A DNA stretch of 64,000 nt from Faeciplasma sp900553675 (GCA_958428235.1 CAUAFG010000001.1:186001-250000), one strand, 5' to 3'; shown: positions 26,518 to 35,850, counted from the first letter of the stretch. The notes: generated from the letters alone by a model not told the origin. A program made the numbers and translations.

Positions 26518-27231
26518 TTACGAATTGGTTTCGGCAAGCTCTAAGAATACGTCCTCTAACGAGCTGTCTCCCTTTACCTGAGCCATGCTTCCGTTGGCGA
26601 TTATTTTGCCCTGCTTGATTATGGCAACCCTGTCGCAAAGCTTTTCGGCAACCTCTAAAACGTGGGTCGAGAAGAAGATAGCGCCGCCGTTGTCGCATAT
26701 TTCGCGCATGATGCCCTTAAGCTGGTGAGCGGCAACAGGGTCGAGTCCCACAAAAGGCTCATCCATTATAATAAGCTTGGGGTCGTGAATAAGCGCGGAG
26801 ATAACTGCTAATTTCTGCTTCATTCCGTGCGAATAGGAGGATATCGGCTGACCTAAGTCGCCGGCTATTCCAAGCATTTCGGCATACTTATCCATTTTTG
26901 CCTTGCGGTCTTCCTTGGAAACGCCGTAGATATCCGCGATAAAGTTGAGATACTTAACGCCTGTGAGATATTCATACAAATCGGGGTTATCCGGCAGATA
27001 TGCCATCTCGCGCTTGCAGGCGATAGGCTCCTTTTTAATGGACTTGCCGTTGATATATACCTCGCCTGCCTCAAAGTTTAAAAGCCCGCAGCAGGACTTT
27101 ATAACGGTGGTTTTGCCCGCGCCGTTGTGACCGATAAAAGCGTATATCTCCCCGGGCTGAATGTGAAGGCAGATGTCCGAAGCGGCAACCTTGTCGCCGT
27201 AGGATTTTGTAAGATGCTCGATTTTTAACAT
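26518..27231 (-). CDS. ABC transporter ATP-binding protein
   Basis: A 237-residue nucleotide-binding subunit. Walker A is GHNGAGKTT (about 36-44), the signature region is SSYSHGMKQKLAV (SHGMKQK in place of SGGQ, usual for exporter-type ATPases), and Walker B is LIIMDEPFVGLDP. It powers the permease encoded directly downstream. The start at 27231 follows AGGGGAATAGCC. The promoter region carries a long palindrome. Confidence 0.93.
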   Translation of the reverse strand: MLKIEHLTKSYGDKVAASDICLHIQPGEIYAFIGHNGAGKTTVIKSCCGLLNFEAGEVYINGKSIKKEPIACKREMAYLPDNPDLYEYLTGVKYLNFIADIYGVSKEDRKAKMDKYAEMLGIAGDLGQPISSYSHGMKQKLAVISALIHDPKLIIMDEPFVGLDPVAAHQLKGIMREICDNGGAIFFSTHVLEVAEKLCDRVAIIKQGKIIANGSMAQVKGDSSLEDVFLELAETNS

Positions 27232-27255
27232 GGCTATTCCCCTTCTTATCACGTA

Positions 27256-27299
27256 AATATAGTTTACCGCAATGCGATATCAAAATGATATCACATTGC
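27256..27299 (-). promoter_or_regulatory. ABC operon promoter with a 31-bp palindrome
   Basis: Reverse strand -35 TTGATA, 16-base spacer, -10 TATATT (27256-27261). A near-perfect inverted repeat with 14-base arms and a 3-base centre (27269-27299, one mismatch; arms GCAATG[CT]GATATCA) overlaps the -35 box. Such long palindromes fit GntR-family repressors of YtrA type, which often control small ABC exporters, but no such gene is present here. Confidence 0.6.
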
Positions 27300-27357
27300 A
27301 ACTCTTTTGTCAATAGCTTTTTCCTTAAAATGGACGGAAAAATTATTAATTTTTGCT

Positions 27358-29361
27358 CTATCGGCTTTTGCGGTAAACGATCCGCCCCAGCTCGGGATGC
27401 TTTGGCAGAATGTCCTCCGCCAGAACGCTTATCGGTGCGCTTGCCCACGGATGGCAGAAGCTTGTGTTCCACTTCTGCTCCTTGCCCCACGCCTCAAAGC
27501 AGGTGGTTGCGCCCTCGCGGACCATGTTGTACCACGAATGCTCGCCTTGCGAGACTATAAGCGAGTAAGCGTCGGTATGCCGTCCAAGACGGCAGAGCGC
27601 CTTTAGCAGAAAGTACGCCATATACACTCCGCAGCTCAGACCCTTCTTAACTATAAAATCGCCTACAGCCAGCTCGCTGCCGCTTTTTATAAAGCCGTAA
27701 AACGCCGGAAGTATGTTTGAATGAAGCGAAATGTGACTGCTGTTTGCCCTGTCCTTATACAGTCCGGTTTCCGAATCGTAAAATTTGCGGTTGAAGGCTT
27801 TAATAAGCGCGGGGCTCTCCTTTTTATATGATACGCCCAGAATATCCCTTATCTGCTCGGTGCCGATAACACAGCCGATGTAAAAGGCGTTAATAACATT
27901 GTGCGGCTCGGCACTGTAGTCCGGCGGAAAGTCGTAGCCGTCGCGCATATTTTCGGGCCAGTCAACAAGATTCCACTCGTCCATGACGCGGCATAAAAGC
28001 CCGTCCCCGCGTGAGTATTTTTTGAAGTGAGAGATTATCCCCTCGCACACCTTAAGATTTTCGCTAAGATAAGCCCTATCCCCGACCGCATTGTAATACC
28101 GCAGGGCTGAAAGCGGGAACTGCAAGGAATAGTCGGCGATCTCCTGTAAGAAAGAGCCGGGAGCCACCGCCAGCAGCCCTTGTCTTATCTTTGCCGACTG
28201 CATCTGATTGTCTATCGCCTTTTTCAAAAGGGATGTGTCGCCGGTGAGAATCAGGTGAGAAGCGCCGGTGACAGTAACATCTCCGGCATACTGCCCCTTT
28301 TCGCGGGTAGGGCAGTCGACAAAAACCTCCTGCGAGCCGTATTTTACTCCGTTTTTGCAGATATCCCATACCTGCTTTAAAACCGGCGAGGCTGCTTCAA
28401 GCTCGCAGTAGCTATCGTCAAAGGGATAGTGCCTTACAATCGCCTTTACAAACGTTATTTGCACGCCGTCCTGCGGTATAACTGCGGCATATCTGAAGCC
28501 GCGGTAGTCGTACTGCTCAAATACTCCTCCGCCTTCGGGTATAGTCCAGTATTCCTCATACAGGCAGCCGCAGCGCATATCATAGCGGACATTGCCGCTT
28601 TCATCAAGCTCCTCGCCGCAGAGTATGCGAACTTTCGCTCCGGCTTTTCCCTTTGCGCTGATACGCAGAGTGCTGGTTATTTCCTGCCCGAAGTCGTATA
28701 AACATCCGCCGGATTCTATCTGCTCAACGGCAAAAGGCTCCTTTTCGTACACCTGAAGCGGCTTTGCGGGACATGGACTGAAAACGTGGTCGGTGACAAT
28801 CTCGGCGCAGCTACTCCATTCGCTTATGCCGGCTCTGCCGTCAAAGTCCTCCGAAAACATGGTGTTCATACCGATTATATGGCTTGGACTGCAGCCCTTG
28901 ATAAAAGCCGATTCCCAGCTTGAATCGGTGTGCAGAATGCAGTCGGAATTAAAGTAAAGCTCGGCAATAAAGCCGAGCCTTCTGTCCCCGCTCTGATAGG
29001 CGCGGTTGATTAGTCCCTGATAGTAAACATCTGCGCAGATTTCGTTTTCGCCGTCTTTTATAAAATCTGTAACGTCAAATTCGTTCCAGTAGTAACAGGT
29101 GTGATATCCCTGCGCCGGACCCTGACCCACAAAGCTTCCGTTTATATAAAGCTTATAGTAGTCGTCCGCAGAGACGCGGATATGCGCCCTGATGCCGGCT
29201 TTGCTGACGTTAAACCGCTTTCTGACATAAAACCTTACATTTTTCGGCTCTTCGCCCATAACGCTTTCCGGTCTGTCGAAAACATCAACAGGAGTAAGAC
29301 CTGCAAGCCGCTCAGGGCATATCCATTTGCCGTATTCAAATATATCAGATTTCATATGCAT
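27358..29361 (-). CDS. GH78-like alpha-L-rhamnosidase
   Basis: A 667-residue cytoplasmic glycoside hydrolase resembling family GH78. An N-terminal beta-sandwich (about 35-165, with ADDYYKLYINGSFVGQGPAQGYH) is typical of rhamnosidases. The (alpha/alpha)6 barrel has VDCPTREKGQYAGD (about 349-362), the counterpart of the acidic DCPQRDER region, and ATTCFEAWG late in the protein, matching the usual catalytic-base segment. There is no signal peptide, so it acts on imported oligosaccharides. It starts 30 bases downstream of the antiporter gene, in the same direction, and may share its riboswitch-controlled transcript. Substrate is inferred. Confidence 0.8.
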   Translation of the reverse strand: MHMKSDIFEYGKWICPERLAGLTPVDVFDRPESVMGEEPKNVRFYVRKRFNVSKAGIRAHIRVSADDYYKLYINGSFVGQGPAQGYHTCYYWNEFDVTDFIKDGENEICADVYYQGLINRAYQSGDRRLGFIAELYFNSDCILHTDSSWESAFIKGCSPSHIIGMNTMFSEDFDGRAGISEWSSCAEIVTDHVFSPCPAKPLQVYEKEPFAVEQIESGGCLYDFGQEITSTLRISAKGKAGAKVRILCGEELDESGNVRYDMRCGCLYEEYWTIPEGGGVFEQYDYRGFRYAAVIPQDGVQITFVKAIVRHYPFDDSYCELEAASPVLKQVWDICKNGVKYGSQEVFVDCPTREKGQYAGDVTVTGASHLILTGDTSLLKKAIDNQMQSAKIRQGLLAVAPGSFLQEIADYSLQFPLSALRYYNAVGDRAYLSENLKVCEGIISHFKKYSRGDGLLCRVMDEWNLVDWPENMRDGYDFPPDYSAEPHNVINAFYIGCVIGTEQIRDILGVSYKKESPALIKAFNRKFYDSETGLYKDRANSSHISLHSNILPAFYGFIKSGSELAVGDFIVKKGLSCGVYMAYFLLKALCRLGRHTDAYSLIVSQGEHSWYNMVREGATTCFEAWGKEQKWNTSFCHPWASAPISVLAEDILPKHPELGRIVYRKSR

Positions 29362-29391
29362 AATTGTCTCCGCTTGCGAAAGGCTTGCGGA

Positions 29392-30354
29392 TCATACCGT
29401 AAAGCAGGTCATAGCTATTGCCAGATAACCCGCGTACATGCAAAGCATAAGTGCGCCCTGCCACTTTTTAAACTTCTCGGTAAACAGCGTGGGTATGATA
29501 GCAACCGCGACTATTGCAAGGCAGGCGGGCATATCAAGCATATAGCCCTGCTTGGATATTTCAAGTCTGCCGCCGGATACGATGGACGAAAGCGGCAGAA
29601 TAAGCGAAAGGTCGATAACGTTTGCACCGATGATGTTTCCGGCGGAAAGTCCCGACTGCTTTTTAACAATGGCAGTGATGGTTGTTACAAGCTCAGGAAG
29701 AGAGGTTCCGATTGCAACCATGGTTATCGCAATTATAGCCTCGGGGATTCCTATAGCGGTGGCGATTGCCGAGCCGTGGTCAACAAGAAGGTCAGAGCCT
29801 ATAACCAGCATAACCGCGCCCAATACAAAGAACACAATCTTTATAACAACGTCTTTTTTGGTAAACGAGGGCTTTTCCTCGGTAGAGCGGTCAGCCTTGG
29901 CAGACTTGATATTCTCGCAAACATAAACCGCAAAGATTATAAACAAAACTATGCTTGCAATCATCGAAAAATGTCTGGGCTCGGAGCCTAAGCTTCCAAC
30001 CCATACCATTATGATAGCGCCGATAAGAAGCAGACCCTTTACTAAATACTTCTTTCTGGGAATTGCTATGGTCATGAAAAGTATTGCGACGGAAAGGATA
30101 ATACCGGTGTTTGCGGTTACCGAACCGACTGCGTTGCCGACTGCCATATCATACTTGCCCTCGGCGGCTGCCATGATGGAAACTATCATTTCGGGCATGG
30201 TGGTTGCAACCGAAACAATAGTCGCACCAACTATGAATTTGGGTATTCCCGAAACTTCGGCTATCCACGAAGCGGAATCCACAAAGAAATCTCCGCCCTT
30301 TACGATAAGCGCGATTCCGATTGCAAACAAAAGCAGGTGAATCCAGATTGACAT
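29392..30354 (-). CDS. Calcium/sodium antiporter (CaCA family)
   Basis: A 320-residue membrane protein with about ten helices arranged as two inverted halves. Each half carries the alpha-repeat of the CaCA family: SVATTMPEMIVSI with GNAVGSVTANTG, and AIGTSLPELVTTI with GNIIGANVIDL. It exchanges Ca2+ (or Mn2+) for Na+ or H+. A GGAGG site lies ten bases before the ATG. The riboswitch upstream suggests that manganese is a physiological substrate or signal. Confidence 0.93.
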   Translation of the reverse strand: MSIWIHLLLFAIGIALIVKGGDFFVDSASWIAEVSGIPKFIVGATIVSVATTMPEMIVSIMAAAEGKYDMAVGNAVGSVTANTGIILSVAILFMTIAIPRKKYLVKGLLLIGAIIMVWVGSLGSEPRHFSMIASIVLFIIFAVYVCENIKSAKADRSTEEKPSFTKKDVVIKIVFFVLGAVMLVIGSDLLVDHGSAIATAIGIPEAIIAITMVAIGTSLPELVTTITAIVKKQSGLSAGNIIGANVIDLSLILPLSSIVSGGRLEISKQGYMLDMPACLAIVAVAIIPTLFTEKFKKWQGALMLCMYAGYLAIAMTCFTV

Positions 30355-30396
30355 GATTAATAAACCTCCGAATTAAGAATTATTTTGCTTCGGGAC

Positions 30397-30511
30397 AAAA
30401 ATATAGACCCATCTGCCCCAAGCAGATAAGTCTCATCGTTTAACGCTCTGCCGGGAAAAATCCGTGATGTCGGCAAAGCTACACATATGTCGTGCCAATT
30501 ACTCCCTTATC
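30397..30511 (-). promoter_or_regulatory. yybP-ykoY (Mn2+) riboswitch with terminator switch
   Basis: On the reverse strand: GATAAG-GGAGTAA at the 5' side and ATGAGAC-TTATC at the 3' side, closing the P1 stem (30506-30511 with 30425-30430) exactly as in yybP-ykoY aptamers (AAGGGGAGUA ... GAGAC). An inner ACATCAC loop also fits. The 3' strand of P1 is part of a 12-bp terminator hairpin (30422-30433 with 30405-30416) followed by TATATTTTTG. Ligand binding would hold P1 and prevent the terminator: an ON switch for the antiporter gene. Confidence 0.85.
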
Positions 30512-30579
30512 GCAAACAATTATAACCGCGCGCAGCGAAAATGTCAATAGTAAAATTGCAAAATAATTCAGATTTCCTA

Positions 30580-30608
30580 TTGTAATGCGGGTCGAAAAAT
30601 GCTATAAT
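30580..30608 (+). promoter_or_regulatory. upp promoter
   Basis: TTGTAA (30580-30585), 17-base spacer, TATAAT (30603-30608), 41 bases before the ATG. Confidence 0.75.
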
Positions 30609-30649
30609 AGTTAAAAATAATAAATTTACTATGATAGAGAGGTATTTTT

Positions 30650-31279
30650 ATGGCTAATGTAACTATTTTCGACCACCCGCTTATCAAGCACAAAATCTCC
30701 CTACTGAGGGACAAAAACACCGGCACCAAGGATTTCAGAACGCTTATTGAGGAGATTGCAACCCTTATGGGCTACGAAGCCCTGCGCGACCTTCCCTTGG
30801 AGCAGGTTGAAATTGAAACTCCCATCTGCAAGACCTCCTGCCCGATGGTTTCGGGAAAGAAGCTTGCAATAGTCCCCATCCTGCGCGCAGGCTTGGGAAT
30901 GGTAAACGGCATTCTGGCGCTTGTCCCCTCTGCCAAGGTGGGACACATCGGAATGTATCGCGACGAGGTTACCCACATCCCGCACGAATACTACTGCAAG
31001 CTGCCCGACAATATCGGAGACAGAACAATAATCGTCCTCGACCCGATGCTTGCAACCGGCGGTTCTGCCGTGGACGCTGTTAATCTTATCAAGCAGCGCG
31101 GCGGAAAGCATATCAAGTTTATGTCGATTATTGCCGCTCCCGAAGGCTTGAAGCTTCTTTCTGAGGCTCACCCCGACGTTGAAATATACTGCGGAAATCT
31201 CGACGAGTGTCTCAACGAAAACTGCTATATCGTCCCCGGACTGGGCGACGCCGGAGACAGAATATTCGGCACCAAATAA
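30650..31279 (+). CDS. upp: Uracil phosphoribosyltransferase
   Basis: Salvages uracil to UMP using PRPP. The 209-residue protein matches the family over its length: DHPLIKHK near the start, the PILRAGLGMV block (about 76-85), the PRPP-binding DPMLATGGSAVDAV (about 131-144), and the uracil-binding GLGDAGDRIFGT at the end. Own promoter; ribosome site AGAGG before the ATG. The flotillin gene follows after 62 bases without an obvious terminator. Confidence 0.98.
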   Translation: MANVTIFDHPLIKHKISLLRDKNTGTKDFRTLIEEIATLMGYEALRDLPLEQVEIETPICKTSCPMVSGKKLAIVPILRAGLGMVNGILALVPSAKVGHIGMYRDEVTHIPHEYYCKLPDNIGDRTIIVLDPMLATGGSAVDAVNLIKQRGGKHIKFMSIIAAPEGLKLLSEAHPDVEIYCGNLDECLNENCYIVPGLGDAGDRIFGTK

Positions 31280-31341
31280 CAATACATTTTATCAGGTGGC
31301 TTTAACAATTTACAGTTTAACAAGTGACAGGAGGAAAAACC

Positions 31342-32901
31342 ATGCTCGAATTTTTGCCAATCATCATACCGGCTGTCGTAATAATTGCGCTTATTGCATT
31401 TTTTATTTCCGCGGGCTACGTAAAAGCCCCGCCGGACACTGCGCTTATCATATCCGGTCTGCGCAAAAAGCCCAAGATACTCATAGGAAAAGCCGGATTT
31501 AAGGTTCCTTTCTTTGAAAGAGTCGACCGCCTGTCGCTGAAGCTTATCCCGCTGGATATTAAAACAGGAGACGCTGTTCCCACCGCCGACTGCATCAATA
31601 TCTACGTTGATTCGGCGGTAAACGTAAAAGTCAGCCCCGATTCCGAATCTATAAACATTGCCGCACAGAACTTTTTAAATAAGACTATTGACGATATCGG
31701 CAAGATAGTCGGCGAGGTTTTAGAGGGTAACATCCGTGAAATCATCTGCACCATGCGCCTGCGCGAGCTTATCGGCGACAGAAAAACCTTCGTCGAAAAG
31801 GTCTCCGAAAACGTAATCCCCGACCTTAAGCGGATGGGCATAGAGCTTGTAAGCTTTAATGTTCAGAGATTTTCAGACGCTAACCACGTTATCGACGATC
31901 TGGGTATCGACAACATCTCGCAGATTAAAAAGGACGCTGCCATCGCCAAGGCAAACGCAGATAAAGAGGTTGAGATTGCCCGCGCGCGTGCATCCAAAGA
32001 AGCCAACGACGCAAAGGTTCAGTCGGAGACCGAAATCGCCATCAAGCAAAACGAGCTTGAAATAAAAAAGTCGGAGTTGAAAAAGGGCGCAGACATCAAG
32101 CAGGCAGAAGCCGACGCCGCTTACAAAATTCAGGAAGAGGAGCAGCGCAGAACGGTTGAAATCACAACCGCAAACGCCAACCTTGCAAGGCAGGAAAAGG
32201 AGCTTGAGCTGAAAGAGCGCGAGGTTTACATTCAGGAAAAGACCCTTGAAGCTTCTATCATGAAGGAAGCCGAAGCCAAGAAATACGCCGTTCAGCAGGC
32301 TGCTGAAGCAGACCAGTACGAACGCCAGAAAGTTGCCGAGGCTGAGCTGTTTGAGCGCATGAAGCGCGCCGAAGCCGAAAAGTACGAAGCCGAGCAAGAA
32401 GCCGAAGCTAAAAAGGCTCAGGCGGAGGCAGAAAGATTTGCCAAGGAGCAGGAGGCAGAGGCTGTAAAGGCGGCAGGCTTGGCAGAAGCTGAGGCAGTCG
32501 CTGCAAAGGGACGTGCCGAGGCGGAAGCCATCCAAGCCAAGGCAGAAGCGGAAGCCGCAGGTATTCTTAAAAAAGCGGAAGCCATGAAGGAATACGGCGA
32601 CGCTGCACGCCAGCAGATGGAGCTGGATACCTTAAAGGTCTACTTCGAGCAGCTTCCCAAGATTGCCGAGGCTATCGGTCAGGGCTATTCAAATGTCGAG
32701 TCTATCAAGATGTTCGGCGGCGAGTCCTCTCAGCTTGCCGGCAACATTATGACCTCTATCACTCAGGTGTCGGACGGCTTAAAGGAGTCCACCGGATTCG
32801 ACGTTCAGTCGCTTTTGGCAGGATTCTTAGGCGGAAAACTTGCAAGCGCAAACGCCGGTGACGGTGCAAAGGCTGAGTCGGATGCCTCAGAAAACAGCTG
32901 A
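31342..32901 (+). CDS. Flotillin-like SPFH membrane protein
   Basis: A 519-residue flotillin. One N-terminal membrane helix (about 4-25), the SPFH domain (about 30-200, PPDTALIISG onward), then a long helical region rich in EA(E)AxK repeats (about 205-430) typical of flotillins, and a C-terminal part with YFEQLPKIAEAI. Flotillins scaffold ordered membrane microdomains and affect membrane fluidity and signalling complexes. The ATG at 31342 follows a full AGGAGG; a start 18 bases earlier overlaps that site. An NfeD partner is not present here. Confidence 0.93.
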   Translation: MLEFLPIIIPAVVIIALIAFFISAGYVKAPPDTALIISGLRKKPKILIGKAGFKVPFFERVDRLSLKLIPLDIKTGDAVPTADCINIYVDSAVNVKVSPDSESINIAAQNFLNKTIDDIGKIVGEVLEGNIREIICTMRLRELIGDRKTFVEKVSENVIPDLKRMGIELVSFNVQRFSDANHVIDDLGIDNISQIKKDAAIAKANADKEVEIARARASKEANDAKVQSETEIAIKQNELEIKKSELKKGADIKQAEADAAYKIQEEEQRRTVEITTANANLARQEKELELKEREVYIQEKTLEASIMKEAEAKKYAVQQAAEADQYERQKVAEAELFERMKRAEAEKYEAEQEAEAKKAQAEAERFAKEQEAEAVKAAGLAEAEAVAAKGRAEAEAIQAKAEAEAAGILKKAEAMKEYGDAARQQMELDTLKVYFEQLPKIAEAIGQGYSNVESIKMFGGESSQLAGNIMTSITQVSDGLKESTGFDVQSLLAGFLGGKLASANAGDGAKAESDASENS

Positions 32902-32957
32902 TTTTTGTAATATTCTGTAGATATTATACCGATTGTAATGTAATTTGCAGAACGTAT

Positions 32958-32988
32958 ATCCCCGCAGATACCCTCTGTGGGGATTTTT
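32958..32988 (+). terminator. Terminator after flotillin
   Basis: ATCCCCGCAG (32958-32967) pairs with CTGTGGGGAT (32974-32983, one G-U), followed by TTTTTG. Confidence 0.85.
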
Positions 32989-33000
32989 GTGCCGTGCCGG

Positions 33001-33029
33001 TTGAAAAATTGCCGAAAATGTGATACAAT
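33001..33029 (+). promoter_or_regulatory. Promoter of the metallophosphoesterase
   Basis: TTGAAA (33001-33006), 17-base spacer, TACAAT (33024-33029). Confidence 0.7.
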
Positions 33030-33074
33030 ACTACATTATACTATTACAACATTTCATCCCGAAAGGAACCCATC

Positions 33075-33899
33075 ATGAAAAAAATTCACAAGATAATAGC
33101 GGCGGTGATAGCGGCTGTTGCGGCGGCTATACCTTACTTTTACTGGGAGAACAACTCCCTCACCGTATCAAGCTACACCTACGAAACCCCGAAAGCCGGA
33201 AAGGAGTTCGACGGCTTTAAGGTGGTTCACATCTCCGACCTTCACAACAAGCGTTTCGGAAAGAAAAACAGCCGTCTTATTAAGCTCATCCGCGAGCAGT
33301 CACCGGATATAATAGTAATTTCGGGAGACATCGCCGATTCGCGCCACACCGATATAGGCGCGGCAGTTGAGTTTGTTTCCGAGGCTTCCGGGGTCGCACC
33401 GGTATATTACACCACCGGCAACCACGAGTGCAGATTTTCATCTGAGAAGCTTGACCGCCTTATTTCGGGAATCCAAACCGCCGGAGGATTCGTTCTTTCA
33501 GACGAAACTGCGGTCATAGACTGTAATGGTGAAAAGCTTTACATCACAGGTCTGGCGGATTCATCACTTCATTCCGACATACTTGACGATATTATGCCGC
33601 AAGCAACCGAAAGCATCTCCCTGCTGATATCCCATCAGCCGCAATATATAGACCTTTACACGCAGTCCGGTGCGGATATAACCTTCTGCGGACACGCCCA
33701 CGGCGGGCAGTTCCGCATTCCCGGCGTCGGCGGATTTATCGCGCCCGGTCAGGGGTTCTTCCCCAAATACACCGAGGGTATGCACTATCGCGGTGAAAGC
33801 GCGGTTGTCATAAGCCGCGGGCTTGGCTCAAGCATTATTCCATCAAGAATCAACAACCGCCCCGAGGTAGTTGTTGTGACAATAAAGAGCGCAAATTAA
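33075..33899 (+). CDS. Metallophosphoesterase, YkuE-like
   Basis: A 274-residue calcineurin-like phosphoesterase with an N-terminal signal anchor (about 7-24). The five metal motifs are in order: HISDLHN (about 52-58), SGDIAD, TGNHE, a later SHQP and CGHAHGGQFRIP (about 206-217). This set and the size match YkuE-type enzymes acting at the membrane, some of which are Mn2+-dependent; the substrate (phospholipid or nucleotide) cannot be told. Single gene with its own promoter. Confidence 0.9.
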   Translation: MKKIHKIIAAVIAAVAAAIPYFYWENNSLTVSSYTYETPKAGKEFDGFKVVHISDLHNKRFGKKNSRLIKLIREQSPDIIVISGDIADSRHTDIGAAVEFVSEASGVAPVYYTTGNHECRFSSEKLDRLISGIQTAGGFVLSDETAVIDCNGEKLYITGLADSSLHSDILDDIMPQATESISLLISHQPQYIDLYTQSGADITFCGHAHGGQFRIPGVGGFIAPGQGFFPKYTEGMHYRGESAVVISRGLGSSIIPSRINNRPEVVVVTIKSAN

Positions 33900-33961
33900 T
33901 TGTGCGCGGCTATTTGTTTATTTCATCCTAATACAGCGGGGTTATTTTAGATAATTTTGGA

Positions 33962-33990
33962 TTGACTTTTGTGCTGACTTGTGTTAAAGT
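33962..33990 (+). promoter_or_regulatory. Promoter of the ACT protein-hom operon
   Basis: TTGACT (33962-33967), 17-base spacer, TAAAGT (33985-33990), about 90 bases before the first start codon. Confidence 0.6.
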
Positions 33991-34081
33991 GTATTTATAG
34001 CAAATACATCTGTATGTTATTTGAATACTTACAGAGTCGGAAATCATAATCACATTTACAATATCAAAGCGAGGAATACTC

Positions 34082-34519
34082 ATGAGCGAAAAGTTTGTTG
34101 TTGTCAGAGCGGATGTTTTGCCTGAGGTTATCTTAAAGGTAATCGAAGCAAAAAGGATGCTTGCCATCGGCGAAGCAAGAACATCGACTGAAGCCTGCCG
34201 CGTCGTTGGGATATCGCGCAGCGCATATTACAAATATAAAGACTGCGCATTTATCTACAACGAGGAAACCAATTCGGGAATAGTAACCTATTTCTTCACC
34301 TTAAAGGACAAGGCAGGGGTTTTCAGCGAGGTTCTGGCGTGTCTTTACAACAACGGCGCGAATATTCTTACCGTCAACCAGAATATCCCGATAGATTCCA
34401 CCGCCACCGCGACGGTTACAGTCAGGTTTGAGGCGGGAAGCAAAGACTTTCAGCTTGTCCGCGAGCAGCTTTCCGCACTGAGCGGAGTTGTTAAGGTCTC
34501 GGTATCATACGGCAAATAA
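34082..34519 (+). CDS. ACT domain protein, PheB/UPF0735 family
   Basis: A 145-residue protein: an N-terminal helical segment resembling a helix-turn-helix (STEACRVVGISRSAYYKYKD, about 37-56) and a C-terminal ACT domain (about 66-143, GIVTYFFTLKDKAGVFSEVL). Such proteins are usually next to hom, as here (44 bases upstream of it), and are thought to sense an amino acid of the aspartate family and affect the pathway. Whether it binds DNA is not known. First gene of a two-gene operon. Confidence 0.9.
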   Translation: MSEKFVVVRADVLPEVILKVIEAKRMLAIGEARTSTEACRVVGISRSAYYKYKDCAFIYNEETNSGIVTYFFTLKDKAGVFSEVLACLYNNGANILTVNQNIPIDSTATATVTVRFEAGSKDFQLVREQLSALSGVVKVSVSYGK

Positions 34520-34563
34520 GCTTTGATATCGCCGTTACTATATTCAGAATGGAGAAATAATAT

Positions 34564-35811
34564 ATGTCATCAACAACCAAAATAGCGGTTATGGGCTTCG
34601 GAGTGGTAGGCTCGGGAACCGTCGAGCTGTTAGATAAAAATAAGGATGTTATTAAAAACCGCTGCGGTCAGGAAATCGAGGTAAAATATATTCTCGACCT
34701 GCGCGATTTCCCCGACAGTCCATATAAAGACAAGCTTACAAAAAGCTTTGAGGACATTTTGAACGACCCCGAAATAACGGTAGTCGCCGAGCTTATGGGT
34801 GGCAAGACCTTTGCCTACGACTACACCAAAAGGCTTTTGCAAAAGGGAGTAAGCGTTGTAACCTCGAACAAGGAGCTTGTTGCGACATACGGCGCGGAGC
34901 TTTTAAAAATCGCCAAGGAAAACGGCTGCAACTATCTGTTTGAAGCAAGCGTCGGCGGAGGAATACCCATAATCCGCCCGCTCCACCAGTGCCTTGCCGC
35001 AAACCGCTTTTCCAAAATCGCGGGAATCCTCAACGGCACCACCAACTACATTTTAACCAAGATGATATACGACCAGAAGTCGTTTGACGAGGCTTTGGCT
35101 CAGGCACAGTCTTTAGGCTACGCCGAAAAGGACCCCTCTGCCGACGTTGACGGTCACGACGCTACAAGAAAGCTTTGCATATTAGGCTCTTTGGCGTTTG
35201 GCAAGCACATCTATCCCGAATACGTCCACTGCTCGGGTATCAGGGAAATTACTCTTGACGATGTTGAGTACGCCGAAAACGCCGGCTATGCCATCAAGCT
35301 GATAGGTCTTATAGAAAACACCGAATCGGGAATTGTGGCAACCGTCTGCCCAAGACTTGTAAGCATAAACAATCCCCTTTCCGGTGTTAACGACGTCTTC
35401 AATGCCATAATGGTAACCGGCGACGCTGTAGGCGAGGTTTTGTTCTACGGCAGGGGCGCAGGCAAGTTCCCCACCGCCTCGGCTGTTGTAGGAGATATTA
35501 TCGACGCCGTTAAGCACAAGGGCAAGGAGATAATCTCGCTCAACTGGTCCGACAGCGACTCGCGCGAGTTCATCCGCCGCTACAAGACCGCTCCTGTAAG
35601 GGTGTATGCAAGGATAAGGGCTGTTAACGCCGACCGTCTTAAGGAGCTTATAACAGGTCTTTTCGGATATGTAGACTTTATTCCCAGAAAGCACCGCTCC
35701 GAAAACGAGCTTGCGTTTATCACGCCGATGATGATTGAATCGGAGATCGACGAGCGACTTGCGGAGATTTCAAAGAGCGCAGAGCTGAAAAAGAAGATTA
35801 GACTTTTGTAA
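34564..35811 (+). CDS. hom: Homoserine dehydrogenase
   Basis: Reduces aspartate semialdehyde to homoserine on the route to threonine and methionine. The 415-residue protein has the NAD(P)-binding GFGVVGSGTVELL (about 11-23), the catalytic region NGTTNYILTKM and DPSADVDGHDATRKL (about 190-204, with the conserved Asp/Lys), and a short C-terminal ACT domain (from about 340, VRVYARIRAVNADRL) for feedback inhibition. It works downstream of the aspartate kinase at 2.1 kb. Confidence 0.97.
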   Translation: MSSTTKIAVMGFGVVGSGTVELLDKNKDVIKNRCGQEIEVKYILDLRDFPDSPYKDKLTKSFEDILNDPEITVVAELMGGKTFAYDYTKRLLQKGVSVVTSNKELVATYGAELLKIAKENGCNYLFEASVGGGIPIIRPLHQCLAANRFSKIAGILNGTTNYILTKMIYDQKSFDEALAQAQSLGYAEKDPSADVDGHDATRKLCILGSLAFGKHIYPEYVHCSGIREITLDDVEYAENAGYAIKLIGLIENTESGIVATVCPRLVSINNPLSGVNDVFNAIMVTGDAVGEVLFYGRGAGKFPTASAVVGDIIDAVKHKGKEIISLNWSDSDSREFIRRYKTAPVRVYARIRAVNADRLKELITGLFGYVDFIPRKHRSENELAFITPMMIESEIDERLAEISKSAELKKKIRLL

Positions 35812-35815
35812 AATA

Positions 35816-35850
35816 TTACCGCCGTCCGATAGTATGTCGGACGGCGGTAA
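35816..35850 (+). terminator. Hairpin after hom
   Basis: A perfect 14-bp stem (TTACCGCCGTCCGA and its complement at 35837-35850) with a seven-base loop. Only a weak T run follows, so it may act as a terminator or a 3' stabiliser. Confidence 0.65.

Noticed and set aside
30355..30649. Small gene between the antiporter and upp
   Set aside because: No start with a ribosome site; the region is explained by the riboswitch, its terminator and the upp promoter.
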